DNA of 64,000 bases, from the NCBI RefSeq assembly GCF_001922345.1, contig NZ_CP018811.1, positions 62,001 to 126,000 on the forward strand, in the 5' to 3' direction. The position numbers and the translations under genes are program-made. Below, piece by piece: positions 28,618 to 37,942 of the stretch. The notes under the pieces are model-generated. The model was not told the origin of the DNA, did not search any database, and worked only from the letters and a program-made list of their open reading frames with translations. The stretch comes from Paraburkholderia sp. SOS3. Lineage in GTDB: Bacteria; Pseudomonadota; Gammaproteobacteria; Burkholderiales; Burkholderiaceae. The number at the start of each line of letters is the position of its first letter. Position 1 is the first letter of the stretch.

Positions 28618-29229
28618 TCATTGCGGGCCGCGCATCTGCACAAGCGTGCGCTGCCCCCAACCGAAAAGCCAGCTGACCAGAAGCGTCGACAGCGTACCGA
28701 TCACCACCTGGACGAGCCTGAACAGCGGCACATCCCACAACGGTCCTTGCATCGGCACGAGCAGCACGATCGTCGCGGTGATTGCGCCGAGCCGCGCAGC
28801 GCTACCTACATTCACGCACCAGCACGCGACGATAACCGCGGCGACCGTCGTCGCATAGCCGAGCAGTTCGTGCGCGCCCGCGCCAAGCCATGCACCGGCG
28901 AAGCCGAACAGCCCGCCCGCCATCGCGCCGATAAACTGGTCGCGCGACAGGTTGCGCGTATCCGCGTAGTTATGCTGCGTAACCGCGATCGCGGTAATCG
29001 CAGCCCAGAACGGCTGCTGCGTATGCAGCGCAATCGACAGACCGTAGGCGAGACACGCGCCGCACACCGCCTGCAATGCGACGAGACCGCCCTCGAGCAC
29101 GCGTTCGCGAAACGGCAGGCTTTTTACGAGGCCGATCAGGATGTCGGCGGCCCGGGTCCGCGCTTCGTGCCGTGTCTGCCTGGTGTCGTTCATCGTTTGG
29201 TTGCCGTTGTCGGTCGGGAGCGGCTTCAT
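28618..29229 (-). CDS. FUSC-family inner-membrane protein
   Basis: 203 aa from ATG 29229 (ATG 29193 is an alternative; neither has a strong ribosome site). Several hydrophobic helices (~50-70, 72-85, 100-120, 125-143, 148-160, 168-190) form the FUSC/aromatic-acid-exporter membrane half: VLEGGLVALQAVCGACLAYG, then QPFWAAITAIAVTQHNYADT and GAMAGGLFGFAGAWLGAG. FUSC proteins such as AaeB are efflux components, often for hydroxylated aromatic acids. This one has only the membrane domain, shorter than AaeB (~650 aa), like other small FUSC proteins. No partner membrane-fusion gene is adjacent. Confidence 0.75.
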   Translation of the reverse strand: MKPLPTDNGNQTMNDTRQTRHEARTRAADILIGLVKSLPFRERVLEGGLVALQAVCGACLAYGLSIALHTQQPFWAAITAIAVTQHNYADTRNLSRDQFIGAMAGGLFGFAGAWLGAGAHELLGYATTVAAVIVACWCVNVGSAARLGAITATIVLLVPMQGPLWDVPLFRLVQVVIGTLSTLLVSWLFGWGQRTLVQMRGPQ

Positions 29230-29277
29230 TATGCGGCAACGCTGCGCGCACGCGGCGCAGCGTTGCCGCAGGATGGC

Positions 29278-29526
29278 TCAGACCGGCCCGGACGCGGCGG
29301 CGCGCGTCTGTTGCGGCACGGCGCGGAGCGCCGCATAGACGAACGCCGGCTTCATGTCGGGGCCGAGCGCGTTCGCACCGAAGTACGGGTCGCAAAAGCC
29401 CGGCGGCCCGACGCAGTCGCCCGGACCATTGGGCTGTCCGTGCAGGCCGGCGCAGCCCGATAGCGCCGCCGCGGCCGCCACGCCGACAGCGGCGCGCCAT
29501 ATATTCGCAATGATGTGTCGTTTCAT
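29278..29526 (-). CDS. Small lipoprotein of unknown function
   Basis: 82 aa with an export signal MKRHIIANIWRAAVGVAAAA and lipobox L-S-G-C (Cys at residue 25). The mature part is rich in Gly and Pro and has three further Cys (QPNGPGDCVGPPGFCDPYFG contains two), suggesting a disulfide in the periplasm. It ends with AFVYAALRAVPQQTRAAA. Not assigned to a family. It lies 48 bp upstream of the FUSC gene in the same direction and may be co-transcribed with it. Confidence 0.6.
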   Translation of the reverse strand: MKRHIIANIWRAAVGVAAAAALSGCAGLHGQPNGPGDCVGPPGFCDPYFGANALGPDMKPAFVYAALRAVPQQTRAAASGPV

Positions 29527-29939
29527 ATCGATTCACGTCCCGTCTTTCATATCGAAACCAAAGTCGCCGTCGCGCGGCAACGCCCTCGCTCACCTGCTCA
29601 CCCGGATCGGGCCGGGCGCCGCTGCTTTCGCCGCCGCTTTCGCCGCTTCCTTGCGAGCCCGTGGAATCCAGCATAGAGACGCGAGGGTTCCGTTACGCCA
29701 ACACAAACATGAAGAGAAATTTAAGGCGATCGCGACGATCCGCCGTGCGCGCACGCGCGCCTGTTTAAATTATTTTTCATCTTCGCTTCATGGCTTTTTA
29801 AATGGGCGTGTCTCGCGCGACCCGATAATCGCTGACGTTTAGGGAACAAGCCGCGTGCAGGCGTCCGGTGTCATCTGCACGAGCGGCTTACGATCTTTGC
29901 CGCGATCACCAGCGCGACTTCGTTCGCAAGGCCTGCAAA
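29527..29939. other. Divergent intergenic region, lipoprotein/LysR
   Basis: No supported gene. It separates the minus-strand lipoprotein from the plus-strand LysR gene and must hold both promoters. The part around 29755-29810 is AT-rich, a likely promoter zone. The LysR frame is open from 29868 but its first 24 codons are not LysR-like. Confidence 0.5.
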
Positions 29940-30875
29940 ATGAACCAACTACAAGCCATGCGCGTGTTCATGCGCGTCGTCGAACTGAGCAGCTTCAGCG
30001 TCGCCGGGCGGCAGCTCGGCATGTCCGCGGCGGCGGTCACGCGAAGCGTCAGCATGCTCGAAGCGCATCTGAACATGCGCCTCCTCAATCGTTCGACGCG
30101 CAGTCTTTCGCTCACCGAAACCGGCCGTCTGTACCTCGAAGGTTGCCGCGCCGTGATCGAAAAATTCGATCAGGTCGAGTCCGATCTTCTGCGTGCGACA
30201 CGCAATCCGAGCGGCATGCTGCGCATCGCCGCGCCGGTTCCTTTTGCCAATACCGAGCTCGCGCCGCTGTTTCGCGCTTATCGCCTGGCCAATCCGCGCG
30301 TCGAGTTCGAGGTGACGTCTTACGACACGCAGATCGACATGATCGAAGGCGGCTTCGATATCTGCTTTGCGACCAACCGTCATCCGGTCAACGCATCGCT
30401 CGTCAGCCGCAAGCTGATTGCCGTGCGAGAGGTCGCGGTCGCGTCACCCGCTTATCTCGCCGAACGCGGCATTCCGCCCTCTCCGCTTCAGTTGGCCCAG
30501 CACGACCGGCTCACGCTCTCGGAGCAGTCGCGCGTCTGGGAGTTCTCCGGTGCCGACGGCGTCCAGCGCATCGAGGCAAGCGGGCCGCTCAGCGCGACCG
30601 GCTACACGATGGTCCGTGCCGCGGCGCTGGCCGGCATGGGCATCGCCCTGCTTCCCTATCATTTCGTCGCCGGCGACCTTGCGGCAGGCGCCCTGAAAAC
30701 CGTGCTTCCTCAATACGAGGTCACGGGCGGAACCCGCTACGTCTCCATCGTCTACTCGGGCCGCAACTATCTGACCACGAAGGTTCGCAATTTCATCGAC
30801 TTCACGGTCGAGCAGTTCCGGCAATCGCCCGCAGGCCTGTCGGGCACCGCGTCGCCGTTGCGCGCGGTCGCATGA
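29940..30875 (+). CDS. LysR-family transcriptional regulator
   Basis: 311 aa from ATG 29940 (AAGGCCTG upstream). N-terminal helix-turn-helix: MNQLQAMRVFMRVVELSSFS then VAGRQLGMSAAAVTRSVSML. This belongs to the large group with R-V-V-E-x-x-S-F that often act as repressors of nearby transport or oxidoreductase genes. The effector domain starts about residue 88 (MLRIAAPVPFANTELAPLF). The nearest downstream gene, 207 bp away in the same direction, is a porin, a possible but unproven target. Confidence 0.86.
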   Translation: MNQLQAMRVFMRVVELSSFSVAGRQLGMSAAAVTRSVSMLEAHLNMRLLNRSTRSLSLTETGRLYLEGCRAVIEKFDQVESDLLRATRNPSGMLRIAAPVPFANTELAPLFRAYRLANPRVEFEVTSYDTQIDMIEGGFDICFATNRHPVNASLVSRKLIAVREVAVASPAYLAERGIPPSPLQLAQHDRLTLSEQSRVWEFSGADGVQRIEASGPLSATGYTMVRAAALAGMGIALLPYHFVAGDLAAGALKTVLPQYEVTGGTRYVSIVYSGRNYLTTKVRNFIDFTVEQFRQSPAGLSGTASPLRAVA

Positions 30876-31082
30876 GGGAGCGCCGTCGCGAGCCGCGCAT
30901 TCTGGGTACTTCCTGAAATTCTCAGTTTTCGATTGCGCTGCGTTCAGCGGAAATTGGCTTCTTAGACTGCACACGGTTTCACATTCATTGCGCACATCGT
31001 CGTAGCGATGACTGTGCTAACCACGGTACATGCTTAGGCATCCAAAGTCATGATTCGTCAATCGACGCTGAGAACCCACACA

Positions 31083-32237
31083 ATGAAGAGATTCAGATGG
31101 ACTGTATTGGCCTTTCCCTTGATGACGCTGTGCGGTGCGGCCCACGCACAAAACAGCGTGACCCTGTATGGCCTCATCGACGAAGGCGTCAATTTCACGA
31201 ACAACGCGGGATCGGGGTCCGCCGTTCAGTTGCGTAGCGGCGATACCGCCGGCGACCGCTGGGGACTCAAGGGCAGCGAAGACCTCGGCGCCGGTCTTTC
31301 CGCTATCTTTCGCGTCGAAGGCGGCTTCAATGGCAGTAACGGCCAGCTGGGCCAGGAAGGTCGGCTATTCGGGCGCCAGGCTTATGTCGGGTTGAGCTCG
31401 GACCGCTACGGCACGCTTACGCTCGGGCGTCAGTACGATCCGACCATCGACCTGTTCAGCTCGATTACCGCCGCGGGCAGCTGGGGCGGAGACGTCGGCG
31501 CCGTGCCGTTCGACAACGACAACGCCGATTGGGATTTCCGCGTCAATAACTCGGTCAAGTACACGACGCCGAATTACCGCGGCCTCACCGGCGAAGCCAT
31601 GTACGGCTTCAGCAATACGGCGGGCGGCTTCCAGAACAACCGCATGTACAGCGCGGCGGGGCAGTATCAGCATGGCGGCCTGACCGCGGAAGCCGCTTAT
31701 ATGCGCATCGATCATCCGGGCAGCGGCACGTCCGGCGCGGTAACGGACGACGCCGTGTTCAGCGGGTCTTCGCAGGAAAACATCGATGCGGGCGTCGCGT
31801 ACAAGTTCAGCAACCTGCAACTGGGCCTCGCGTATTCGCACACGAAAATCGACGATCCGACCAACAACGCATTCCTGAGCGGCGATCAGAATCCCGCCAA
31901 CGGCGGCACGTGGACAGGCTGGCGCTTCGACAATCTTCAGGTCAACGGCGACTACTACTTCAAGCCCGACCTGTGGCTCGCGGCCTCGTACACGTACACA
32001 TGGGGCGAGCTGTCGTCCACCGAGGGAGACTTCGCTCCGCGCTGGCACAGCCTCGCGTTGATGCTCGACTACGACTTGAGCGGTCGCACATCCGTGTACA
32101 TTCAGGGCGCCTATCAGCACGTCGAAAGCGCGCATACGGGCACGCAGTTCGACGATGCGCAGAGTCTTCTCGCCCCGGGCGCGTCTTCGTCGCCGAATCA
32201 GCTCGTGTACCGCGTGGCGATGATTCACCGGTTCTAG
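31083..32237 (+). CDS. Gram-negative general porin (Porin_4 / OmpC-like)
   Basis: 384 aa from ATG 31083 with a Sec signal peptide (MKRFRWTVLAFPLMTLCG, cleavage after A-H-A near residue 22). The mature start QNSVTLYGLIDEGVNFTNNA and the LKGSEDLGAGLSAIFRVEGG block are typical of trimeric 16-strand porins of Betaproteobacteria. Surface loops rich in Asn/Gly/Asp follow, and the chain ends with ...VAMIHRF, an aromatic C-terminal residue recognised by the BAM complex. It forms outer-membrane channels for small solutes. It is followed by a strong terminator and so is monocistronic. Confidence 0.92.
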   Translation: MKRFRWTVLAFPLMTLCGAAHAQNSVTLYGLIDEGVNFTNNAGSGSAVQLRSGDTAGDRWGLKGSEDLGAGLSAIFRVEGGFNGSNGQLGQEGRLFGRQAYVGLSSDRYGTLTLGRQYDPTIDLFSSITAAGSWGGDVGAVPFDNDNADWDFRVNNSVKYTTPNYRGLTGEAMYGFSNTAGGFQNNRMYSAAGQYQHGGLTAEAAYMRIDHPGSGTSGAVTDDAVFSGSSQENIDAGVAYKFSNLQLGLAYSHTKIDDPTNNAFLSGDQNPANGGTWTGWRFDNLQVNGDYYFKPDLWLAASYTYTWGELSSTEGDFAPRWHSLALMLDYDLSGRTSVYIQGAYQHVESAHTGTQFDDAQSLLAPGASSSPNQLVYRVAMIHRF

Positions 32238-32280
32238 CCGCCGGCTCCAGACACCGATCGCCGCGCGCGGCGATGGCGCA

Positions 32281-32321
32281 AAAAAAGCCCCGCGAGCGCG
32301 TTTCCGCTCGCGGGGCTTTTT
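32281..32321. terminator. Bidirectional intrinsic terminator, porin / livK-like gene
   Basis: GCCCCGCGAGCG (32287-32298) pairs perfectly with CGCTCGCGGGGC (32305-32316). It is flanked by an A-run on the left and a T-run on the right, so it can end both the porin transcript (plus) and the binding-protein transcript (minus). Confidence 0.92.
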
Positions 32322-32381
32322 GCTTACGACTACTTCACCGGTTACAGTCGCAAATCATGCACCGGCACGCAGCGGACCGGC

Positions 32382-33530
32382 TTACTTGCCGCCCACGCTC
32401 TCGAGCGTCGTCCACTTGCCGTCGACCACCTTGTACAGCGTGATGCCGCCGTTCTTCAGGTCGCCCTTGCTGTCATACGCGAGATCCTTCGTCGTCACGG
32501 CCGGCATATTGGTCTTCGCGAGCACCGGCAGGTACTTCGCCGGATCGGTCGAGTTCGCCTTCTTCATCGCGTCGAACATCGCCATCGCGCCGTCGTAGGC
32601 GTACGGCGAGTACGTCTGCACGTCTTCGTTGAAGCGCTTCTTGTACTTCTCCACATAGTCCTTGCCGCCCGGCATTTCTTCGAGCGGCAGGCCCGCGAGC
32701 GACGCCACCGTGCCATTCGCCGCATCGCCGGCCACGCTCAGGAAGGTCGGCGTATGGACCATTTCGCCGCCCATCAGCGGCGCCTTGATGCCGAGCGTCT
32801 TCATCTGCTTGACCATCGGCGCAGCCTGCGAATCGGCGCCGCCGTAATAGATGAGGTCCGGGTTCATCGACTTCAGCTTGGTCAGGATCGACTTGAAGTC
32901 GACGGCCTTGTCGTTCGTGTATTCACGGTCGACGATCGTGGCGCCCGACGCTTTCGCGGCCTTCTCGAACTGGTCTGCGAGACCCTGGCCGTAGGCGGTG
33001 CGGTCGTCGACAATCGCGATCTTCTTCATGCCGAGCTTCTTGACCGCGAACGTGCCGGCCACCGAACCTTGCTGCGTATCGGACGTCATCATCCGGAACG
33101 TGGTCTTGAAGCCCTGCTGCGTGTATTCGGGCGCGGTTGCCATCGCGATCTGCGGAATGCCCGCGTTCGCGTAAATGCGCGAAGCCGGAATCGTCGTGCC
33201 CGAGTTGAAGTGGCCGAGCATGCCCTTGATGCCGTCGTCGACGAGCTTCTGCGCGACCGTCGTGCCCGTGCGCGGGTCGGCCTGATCGTCGGCCACATCA
33301 AGCACGAAGCGAACCGGCTTGCCGCCGATCGTCGGCTTCGTCGCGTTCATGTCTTCGACCGCGAGCGTGATGCCGTTCTGGAAGTCCTTGCCGTAGTGCG
33401 CCTGCGCACCGGTCATCGGGCCTGCGAAACCAATCTTCACTTCTTCGACCTGCTGAGCGTGCGCTGCCCCCGCAAGCGACATAGCGGCAACCAGCGTTGC
33501 GCCTGCCAGCTTTTTCATCGTGTGTTGCAT
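32382..33530 (-). CDS. Branched-chain amino-acid-type ABC transporter substrate-binding protein (LivK-like)
   Basis: 382 aa. The ribosome site AAGGAGATGAT supports ATG 33530. A signal peptide (KKLAGATLVAAMSLAGAAHA) leads to a type I periplasmic binding fold: VEEVKIGFAGPMTGAQAHYG, DVADDQADPRTGTTVAQKLV, then GHFNSGTTIPASRIYANAGI with the Ser/Thr ligand-binding loop. AIVDDRTAYGQGLADQFEKA and PDLIYYGGADSQAAPMVKQM follow. It binds aliphatic amino acids or related ligands in the periplasm. It is 89 bp after putA on the same strand, so it may serve proline or a related amino acid, which is inference. The livHMGF genes lie 27 kb away. Confidence 0.9.
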   Translation of the reverse strand: MQHTMKKLAGATLVAAMSLAGAAHAQQVEEVKIGFAGPMTGAQAHYGKDFQNGITLAVEDMNATKPTIGGKPVRFVLDVADDQADPRTGTTVAQKLVDDGIKGMLGHFNSGTTIPASRIYANAGIPQIAMATAPEYTQQGFKTTFRMMTSDTQQGSVAGTFAVKKLGMKKIAIVDDRTAYGQGLADQFEKAAKASGATIVDREYTNDKAVDFKSILTKLKSMNPDLIYYGGADSQAAPMVKQMKTLGIKAPLMGGEMVHTPTFLSVAGDAANGTVASLAGLPLEEMPGGKDYVEKYKKRFNEDVQTYSPYAYDGAMAMFDAMKKANSTDPAKYLPVLAKTNMPAVTTKDLAYDSKGDLKNGGITLYKVVDGKWTTLESVGGK

Positions 33531-33619
33531 ATCATCTCCTTGGTACCAGGTGTGGATGGAGCGGATGTCGGGGTCGCCGTGCCGCTGCCGTTTTTTTGAA
33601 TCGATTGGCGAAGGTTCGC

Positions 33620-36600
33620 TCAGCCGATCGTCATCAAATTCGCATTACCGCCTGCCGCCGCCGTGTTCACGCTGACCGAACGCTCCGTCAGCAGACGCTC
33701 GAGCGCATAGTCTTCGTCGCCGTTTTCGAGCGCCCGTGCCGCGACGCCCTGCACGGAGACGATCGGACCATCGCGCTTCGCGATCTCTTTCGTCAGCGCG
33801 AGCAGTTCGTCGCTGTCGCCTTCGAACAGCACGGCATCGAACGAGGCATCGGCATTCTTCTTCGTGCTCGCATAGCGTTTCAGCGAGGCGGGCAGCGCAG
33901 CAACGAGTGCCTCGCCTGCCGCGCCCTCGAACAGCGCGCGATTATCGGTCGCCAGCACGGCCGCGAGTTGCACGCGCGCGCCGCTTGCCGTCGACGCGAT
34001 GCACAGCACCGTGCCGCGCGCGCCGAGCGAATACGTATTGCGCTCGCCGGTCGGGCCCGGCAATACCGCCGTCGCGCCAGCCGGCACGTTTGCGATGTAG
34101 CCGTCGCAGCGCGCCGCGAGCGCGGGCTCGCGCTCGGCGATCAGCCAGTCGCGCAGCGCGGTCAGCGCGGCCGATGGCTTGTCGTTGCCTGCGGCGCCGT
34201 CGCCTGTTCCGCTTCCCGCTGCGTTGGCCGCCGCGCCGTTCTGCGCGGATGCGGATGCCAGCGCAGGCTGCTGCACCGGCGCGTCCGCGATCAACGTCTG
34301 CGCGAGCGACCTCGGCAAGCCCGCCGGCCGCTTCGCGAGCAGCCGCTGCAGATACAACGCGCCGCCCGCCTTCGGCCCGGTGCCCGAGAGACCTTCGCCG
34401 CCGAACGGCTGCACACCGACCACGGCGCCGATCACGTTGCGATTCACGTAGATGTTCCCCACGTGCGCGCGGCTAATCACATGCGCGATCGTCTCGTCGA
34501 TGCGCGTGTGGATGCCGAGCGTGAGCCCGTAACCGGTCGCGCGAATCTGCTCGAGCAGCTTATCGAGCGCGCTGCGGCGATAGCGCACCACATGCAGCAC
34601 GGGCCCGAACACCTCGCGTTTCAGTTCGTCGATGCTGTCGAGTTCGATCAGCGTCGGCGGCACGAAGGTGCCGGCCGCGCAGCCTTCCGGCATCGGCATC
34701 TGTACGACGTTGCGGCCCTTCTCGCGCATCGCCGCGATATGCGCATCGATGCCGCGCTGCGCTTGCGCGTCGATCACCGGCCCGACGTCGGTCGACAGAC
34801 GGTCGGGGTTCGCCACCGCCAGTTCCTTCATCGCGCCGGTCAGCATCTCGAGCGTGCGGTCCGCAATATCTTCCTGCAGACAAAGAACGCGCAGCGCCGA
34901 ACAGCGTTGACCGGCCGAGTCGAATGCCGATTGCAGCACGTCCGCGACGACCTGCTCCGCGAGCGCCGACGAATCGACGATCATCGCGTTCTGGCCACCG
35001 GTTTCGGCGATCAGCGGAATCGGCTTGCCGTCCGCATCGAGGCGCTCGGACAGCGTTTTATTGATGTACCGCGCAACTTCGGTCGAGCCCGTGAACATTA
35101 CGCCGCGCGTGCGTGCATCGGCGACGAGCGCCGCGCCGACCGTTTCGCCGTCGCCGGGCAGCAGTTGCACCGCGCCCGCGGGCACGCCGGCTTCGCGCAG
35201 AATGCGCACGCCTTGCGCGGCGATCAGCGAGGTCTGCTCGGCCGGTTTGGCGAGCACCGTATTGCCGGCCGCCAGCGCCGCGGCCACCTGGCCCATGAAG
35301 ATCGCGAGCGGGAAGTTCCACGGGCTGATACAGACAACCGGGCCCAGCGGCCGGTGCGTATCGTTCGAGAACTCGTTGCGGATCTGCATCGAGTAGTAGC
35401 GCAGGAAGTCGATCGCTTCGCGGATCTCCGACACCGCGTTCGGCAGCGACTTGCCGGCTTCGCGGACGACGAGGCCCATCAGCGTGTGCATTTGCGCTTC
35501 GAGCAGATCGGCGGCACGCGCGAGGCAATCGGCGCGCGCGTCGACGGGCGTCGCCTGCCAGATCGGCGCGGCGGCCAGCGCGTGCGTCAGCGCCGCGCTC
35601 ACATGCTCGGGTGTCGCATCGACGACCGTGCCGACCAGATCGCGATGATCGGCCGGGTTGCGCACGTCGCGCGCGGTGCCGCCGTGGATGGCCGCGGCGT
35701 CGTCGGCGAGCATCGGCGCGGCGCGCCACGGATGATGCGCGCTTGCGAGCAGCGCCGACGACAGCGACGCGAGCCGATGTTCATTCGACAGATCGAGGCC
35801 CATCGAATTGACGCGCTCGGCGCCATAGAGCTGACGCGGCAGCGCAATCTTCGCGTGCGGCGCGCCGAGCGGCACGATCTTCGATGCGTCCTCGACCGGG
35901 TCGGCGACGAGTTCCTTGACCGGCACGGTTTCGTCGGCGATGCGATTGACGAACGACGTGTTCGCGCCGTTCTCGAGCAGACGGCGCACGAGATACGCAA
36001 GCAGCGTTTCATGCGTGCCGACCGGCGCGTAGACGCGGCACGGACGGTTCAGTTTGTCGCGGCCCGTCACTTCCTCGTAGAGCGGTTCGCCCATGCCGTG
36101 CAGGCATTGAAACTCGTACTGGCCCGGGTAGTAGTTCTGGCCCGCGAGGTGATAGATGGCCGACAGCGTGTGCGCATTGTGCGTCGCGAATTGCGGATAA
36201 ACCGCGTCGGGCGCGCCGAGCAGCTTCTTCGCGCACGCGAGATACGACACGTCCGTATAGATCTTGCGCGTGTACACCGGATAGCCTTCGAGGCCGTCCA
36301 CCTGCGCGCGCTTGATTTCCGTGTCCCAGTACGCGCCCTTCACGAGCCGCACCATGATGCGGTGACGGCTGCGGCGCGCGAGGTCGACGATATAGTCGAT
36401 CACGAACGGGCAGCGCTTCTGGTACGCCTGCACGACGAAACCGATGCCGTTCCAGCCCGCGAGCTCCGGATCGAAACACAGCGCTTCGAGCAGATCGAGC
36501 GAGATTTCGAGGCGGTCCGCTTCTTCGGCGTCGATATTGAGGCCGATGTCGTAGCGGCGCGCGAGAATCGCGAGCGCGCGCACGCGCGGCAGCAGTTCGC

Positions 36601-37627
36601 TCATCGTGCGTTCCTGCTGCGAGCGCGAATAGCGCGGATGCAGCGCGGAAAGCTTGATCGAAATGCCGGGGCCTTCGTAAATACCGCGGCCGCCCGCGGC
36701 TTTGCCGATCGCGTGAATCGCCTGCTCGTACGACGCGTAGTAGCGCTGCGCGTCCGCTTCGGTAGTCGCTGCTTCGCCGAGCATGTCGTACGAGTAACGG
36801 AAGCCGCGCGCTTCGTATTTGCGGCTGTTCGCGAGCGCCTCCGAGATGTTCTCGCCGGTGACGAACTGCTCGCCCATCAGGCGCATCGCCATATCGACGC
36901 CCTTGCGGATCAGCGGCTCGCCGCCCTTGCCGATCATGCGCGTGAGCGCCGACGAAAGCCCCGTTTCGCTATTCGTCGTCACGAGCTTGCCGGTGATCAT
37001 AAGCCCCCACGTCGCCGCGTTCACAAACAGCGACGGCGCGTGGCCGACGTGCGAGCGCCAGTCGCCCTTGCTGATCTTGTCGCGAATCAACGCATCGCGC
37101 GTCGCGCGGTCCGGAATGCGCAGCAGCGCTTCGGCGAGGCACATCAGCGCGACGCCTTCCTGGCTCGACAGCGAGAACTCGTGAATCAGCCCTTCGACGC
37201 CGCCGCCCTTGCTTTTCGAGCGCAGCGTTTCGACGAGCTTCGCGGCCATCTTCTGGACGTCGGCGGCAAGGTTCGCCGGCAGGCGCGCCTGGCCGAGCAG
37301 AAACGGCACGCACTCGGGCTCCGGCCGGCGGTACGCGGCCGTGATCGCCGCGCGCAGCACCGATTGCGGCTGCACGCTTTGCGCGAATTCGAGGAAGGGA
37401 TGCGAGGCACTGTCTTCGTCCGAGGCGCCGGTGGTGCCCTCGAGATCGACGCCGCTGTGGGTGGCGGACAGTTCCGCGGGAAGCTGGCCGTGCTCGATTT
37501 TTTCGAGGTACGCGAAGATCGCCTGCTTGATCAGCCAGTGCGGCGTGCGCTCGAGGCGCGTGGCGGCGTCTTTGAGCCGGGAACGCAGGAGATCGTCGAC
37601 TTTGACGCCGAGGGTAGTGCTCGCCAT
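33620..37627 (-). CDS. putA: Trifunctional proline utilisation protein PutA (repressor / proline dehydrogenase / P5C dehydrogenase)
   Basis: 1335 aa, the length of trifunctional PutA. Residues 2-45 (TTLGVKVDDLLRSRLKDAAT, RTPHWLIKQAIFAYLEKIE) are the ribbon-helix-helix DNA-binding domain, close to E. coli PutA. The FAD proline dehydrogenase barrel spans ~250-560 (YSYDMLGEAATTEADAQRYY, YEGPGISIKLSALHPRYSRS, LVKGAYWDTEIKRAQ). The aldehyde dehydrogenase domain spans ~640-1130 (CISPWNFPLAIFMGQVAAAL, FTGSTEVARYINK, catalytic Cys in SAGQRCSALRVL, PFGGEGLSGTGPKAGG). A C-terminal domain with the substrate-channelling lid follows. It oxidises proline to glutamate at the membrane and represses its own gene when proline is absent. 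Confidence 0.97.
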   Translation of the reverse strand: MASTTLGVKVDDLLRSRLKDAATRLERTPHWLIKQAIFAYLEKIEHGQLPAELSATHSGVDLEGTTGASDEDSASHPFLEFAQSVQPQSVLRAAITAAYRRPEPECVPFLLGQARLPANLAADVQKMAAKLVETLRSKSKGGGVEGLIHEFSLSSQEGVALMCLAEALLRIPDRATRDALIRDKISKGDWRSHVGHAPSLFVNAATWGLMITGKLVTTNSETGLSSALTRMIGKGGEPLIRKGVDMAMRLMGEQFVTGENISEALANSRKYEARGFRYSYDMLGEAATTEADAQRYYASYEQAIHAIGKAAGGRGIYEGPGISIKLSALHPRYSRSQQERTMSELLPRVRALAILARRYDIGLNIDAEEADRLEISLDLLEALCFDPELAGWNGIGFVVQAYQKRCPFVIDYIVDLARRSRHRIMVRLVKGAYWDTEIKRAQVDGLEGYPVYTRKIYTDVSYLACAKKLLGAPDAVYPQFATHNAHTLSAIYHLAGQNYYPGQYEFQCLHGMGEPLYEEVTGRDKLNRPCRVYAPVGTHETLLAYLVRRLLENGANTSFVNRIADETVPVKELVADPVEDASKIVPLGAPHAKIALPRQLYGAERVNSMGLDLSNEHRLASLSSALLASAHHPWRAAPMLADDAAAIHGGTARDVRNPADHRDLVGTVVDATPEHVSAALTHALAAAPIWQATPVDARADCLARAADLLEAQMHTLMGLVVREAGKSLPNAVSEIREAIDFLRYYSMQIRNEFSNDTHRPLGPVVCISPWNFPLAIFMGQVAAALAAGNTVLAKPAEQTSLIAAQGVRILREAGVPAGAVQLLPGDGETVGAALVADARTRGVMFTGSTEVARYINKTLSERLDADGKPIPLIAETGGQNAMIVDSSALAEQVVADVLQSAFDSAGQRCSALRVLCLQEDIADRTLEMLTGAMKELAVANPDRLSTDVGPVIDAQAQRGIDAHIAAMREKGRNVVQMPMPEGCAAGTFVPPTLIELDSIDELKREVFGPVLHVVRYRRSALDKLLEQIRATGYGLTLGIHTRIDETIAHVISRAHVGNIYVNRNVIGAVVGVQPFGGEGLSGTGPKAGGALYLQRLLAKRPAGLPRSLAQTLIADAPVQQPALASASAQNGAAANAAGSGTGDGAAGNDKPSAALTALRDWLIAEREPALAARCDGYIANVPAGATAVLPGPTGERNTYSLGARGTVLCIASTASGARVQLAAVLATDNRALFEGAAGEALVAALPASLKRYASTKKNADASFDAVLFEGDSDELLALTKEIAKRDGPIVSVQGVAARALENGDEDYALERLLTERSVSVNTAAAGGNANLMTIG

Positions 37628-37712
37628 GTTTCCTTCTTGATGCTGAAGCGCCGGCGCGCGGGCACCGGCCAGAGACTGAAAAGTTGGCGCATCGTACCTC
37701 TCTCAATAAAAA

Positions 37713-37743
37713 GGTGCAACCAGTTTGCAAGCTTGGTTGCACC
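37713..37743. promoter_or_regulatory. Likely PutA operator (GTTGCA inverted repeat) upstream of putA
   Basis: GGTGCAACCA (37713-37722) and TGGTTGCACC (37734-37743) form a perfect 10-bp inverted repeat with an 11-nt spacer that itself contains GTTTGCA. Each arm contains GTTGCA, the hexamer bound by the ribbon-helix-helix domain of E. coli PutA. A further single GTTGCA is at 37896-37901. The sites are 86-116 bp upstream of the putA ATG, in a 315-bp gap that otherwise shows no gene. Autorepression of putA through these sites is strongly suggested but not shown. Confidence 0.75.
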
Positions 37744-37942
37744 CACGCCGAATCCTTGCTGGGCAAGGCTTTCCGGAACCCGCGAGCGGCTGGTCGCACC
37801 ACAGCGGCGCTCGGTACTTTCCCTGGCGATAAAGTTTGCGCGACACCCTAAGCGATTGGCGCGGCGCGCCGTTATACAGGAAAGCAATACGCGTAGTTGC
37901 ATTTAACAAGTAAAAACGACCGGTAATCAGGGAAGAAGTGAA

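Noticed and set aside
33497..37906. 1469-codon plus-strand frame opposite putA and the livK-like gene
   Set aside because: Composition is that of a high-GC antisense frame and it spans two real genes and their gap.
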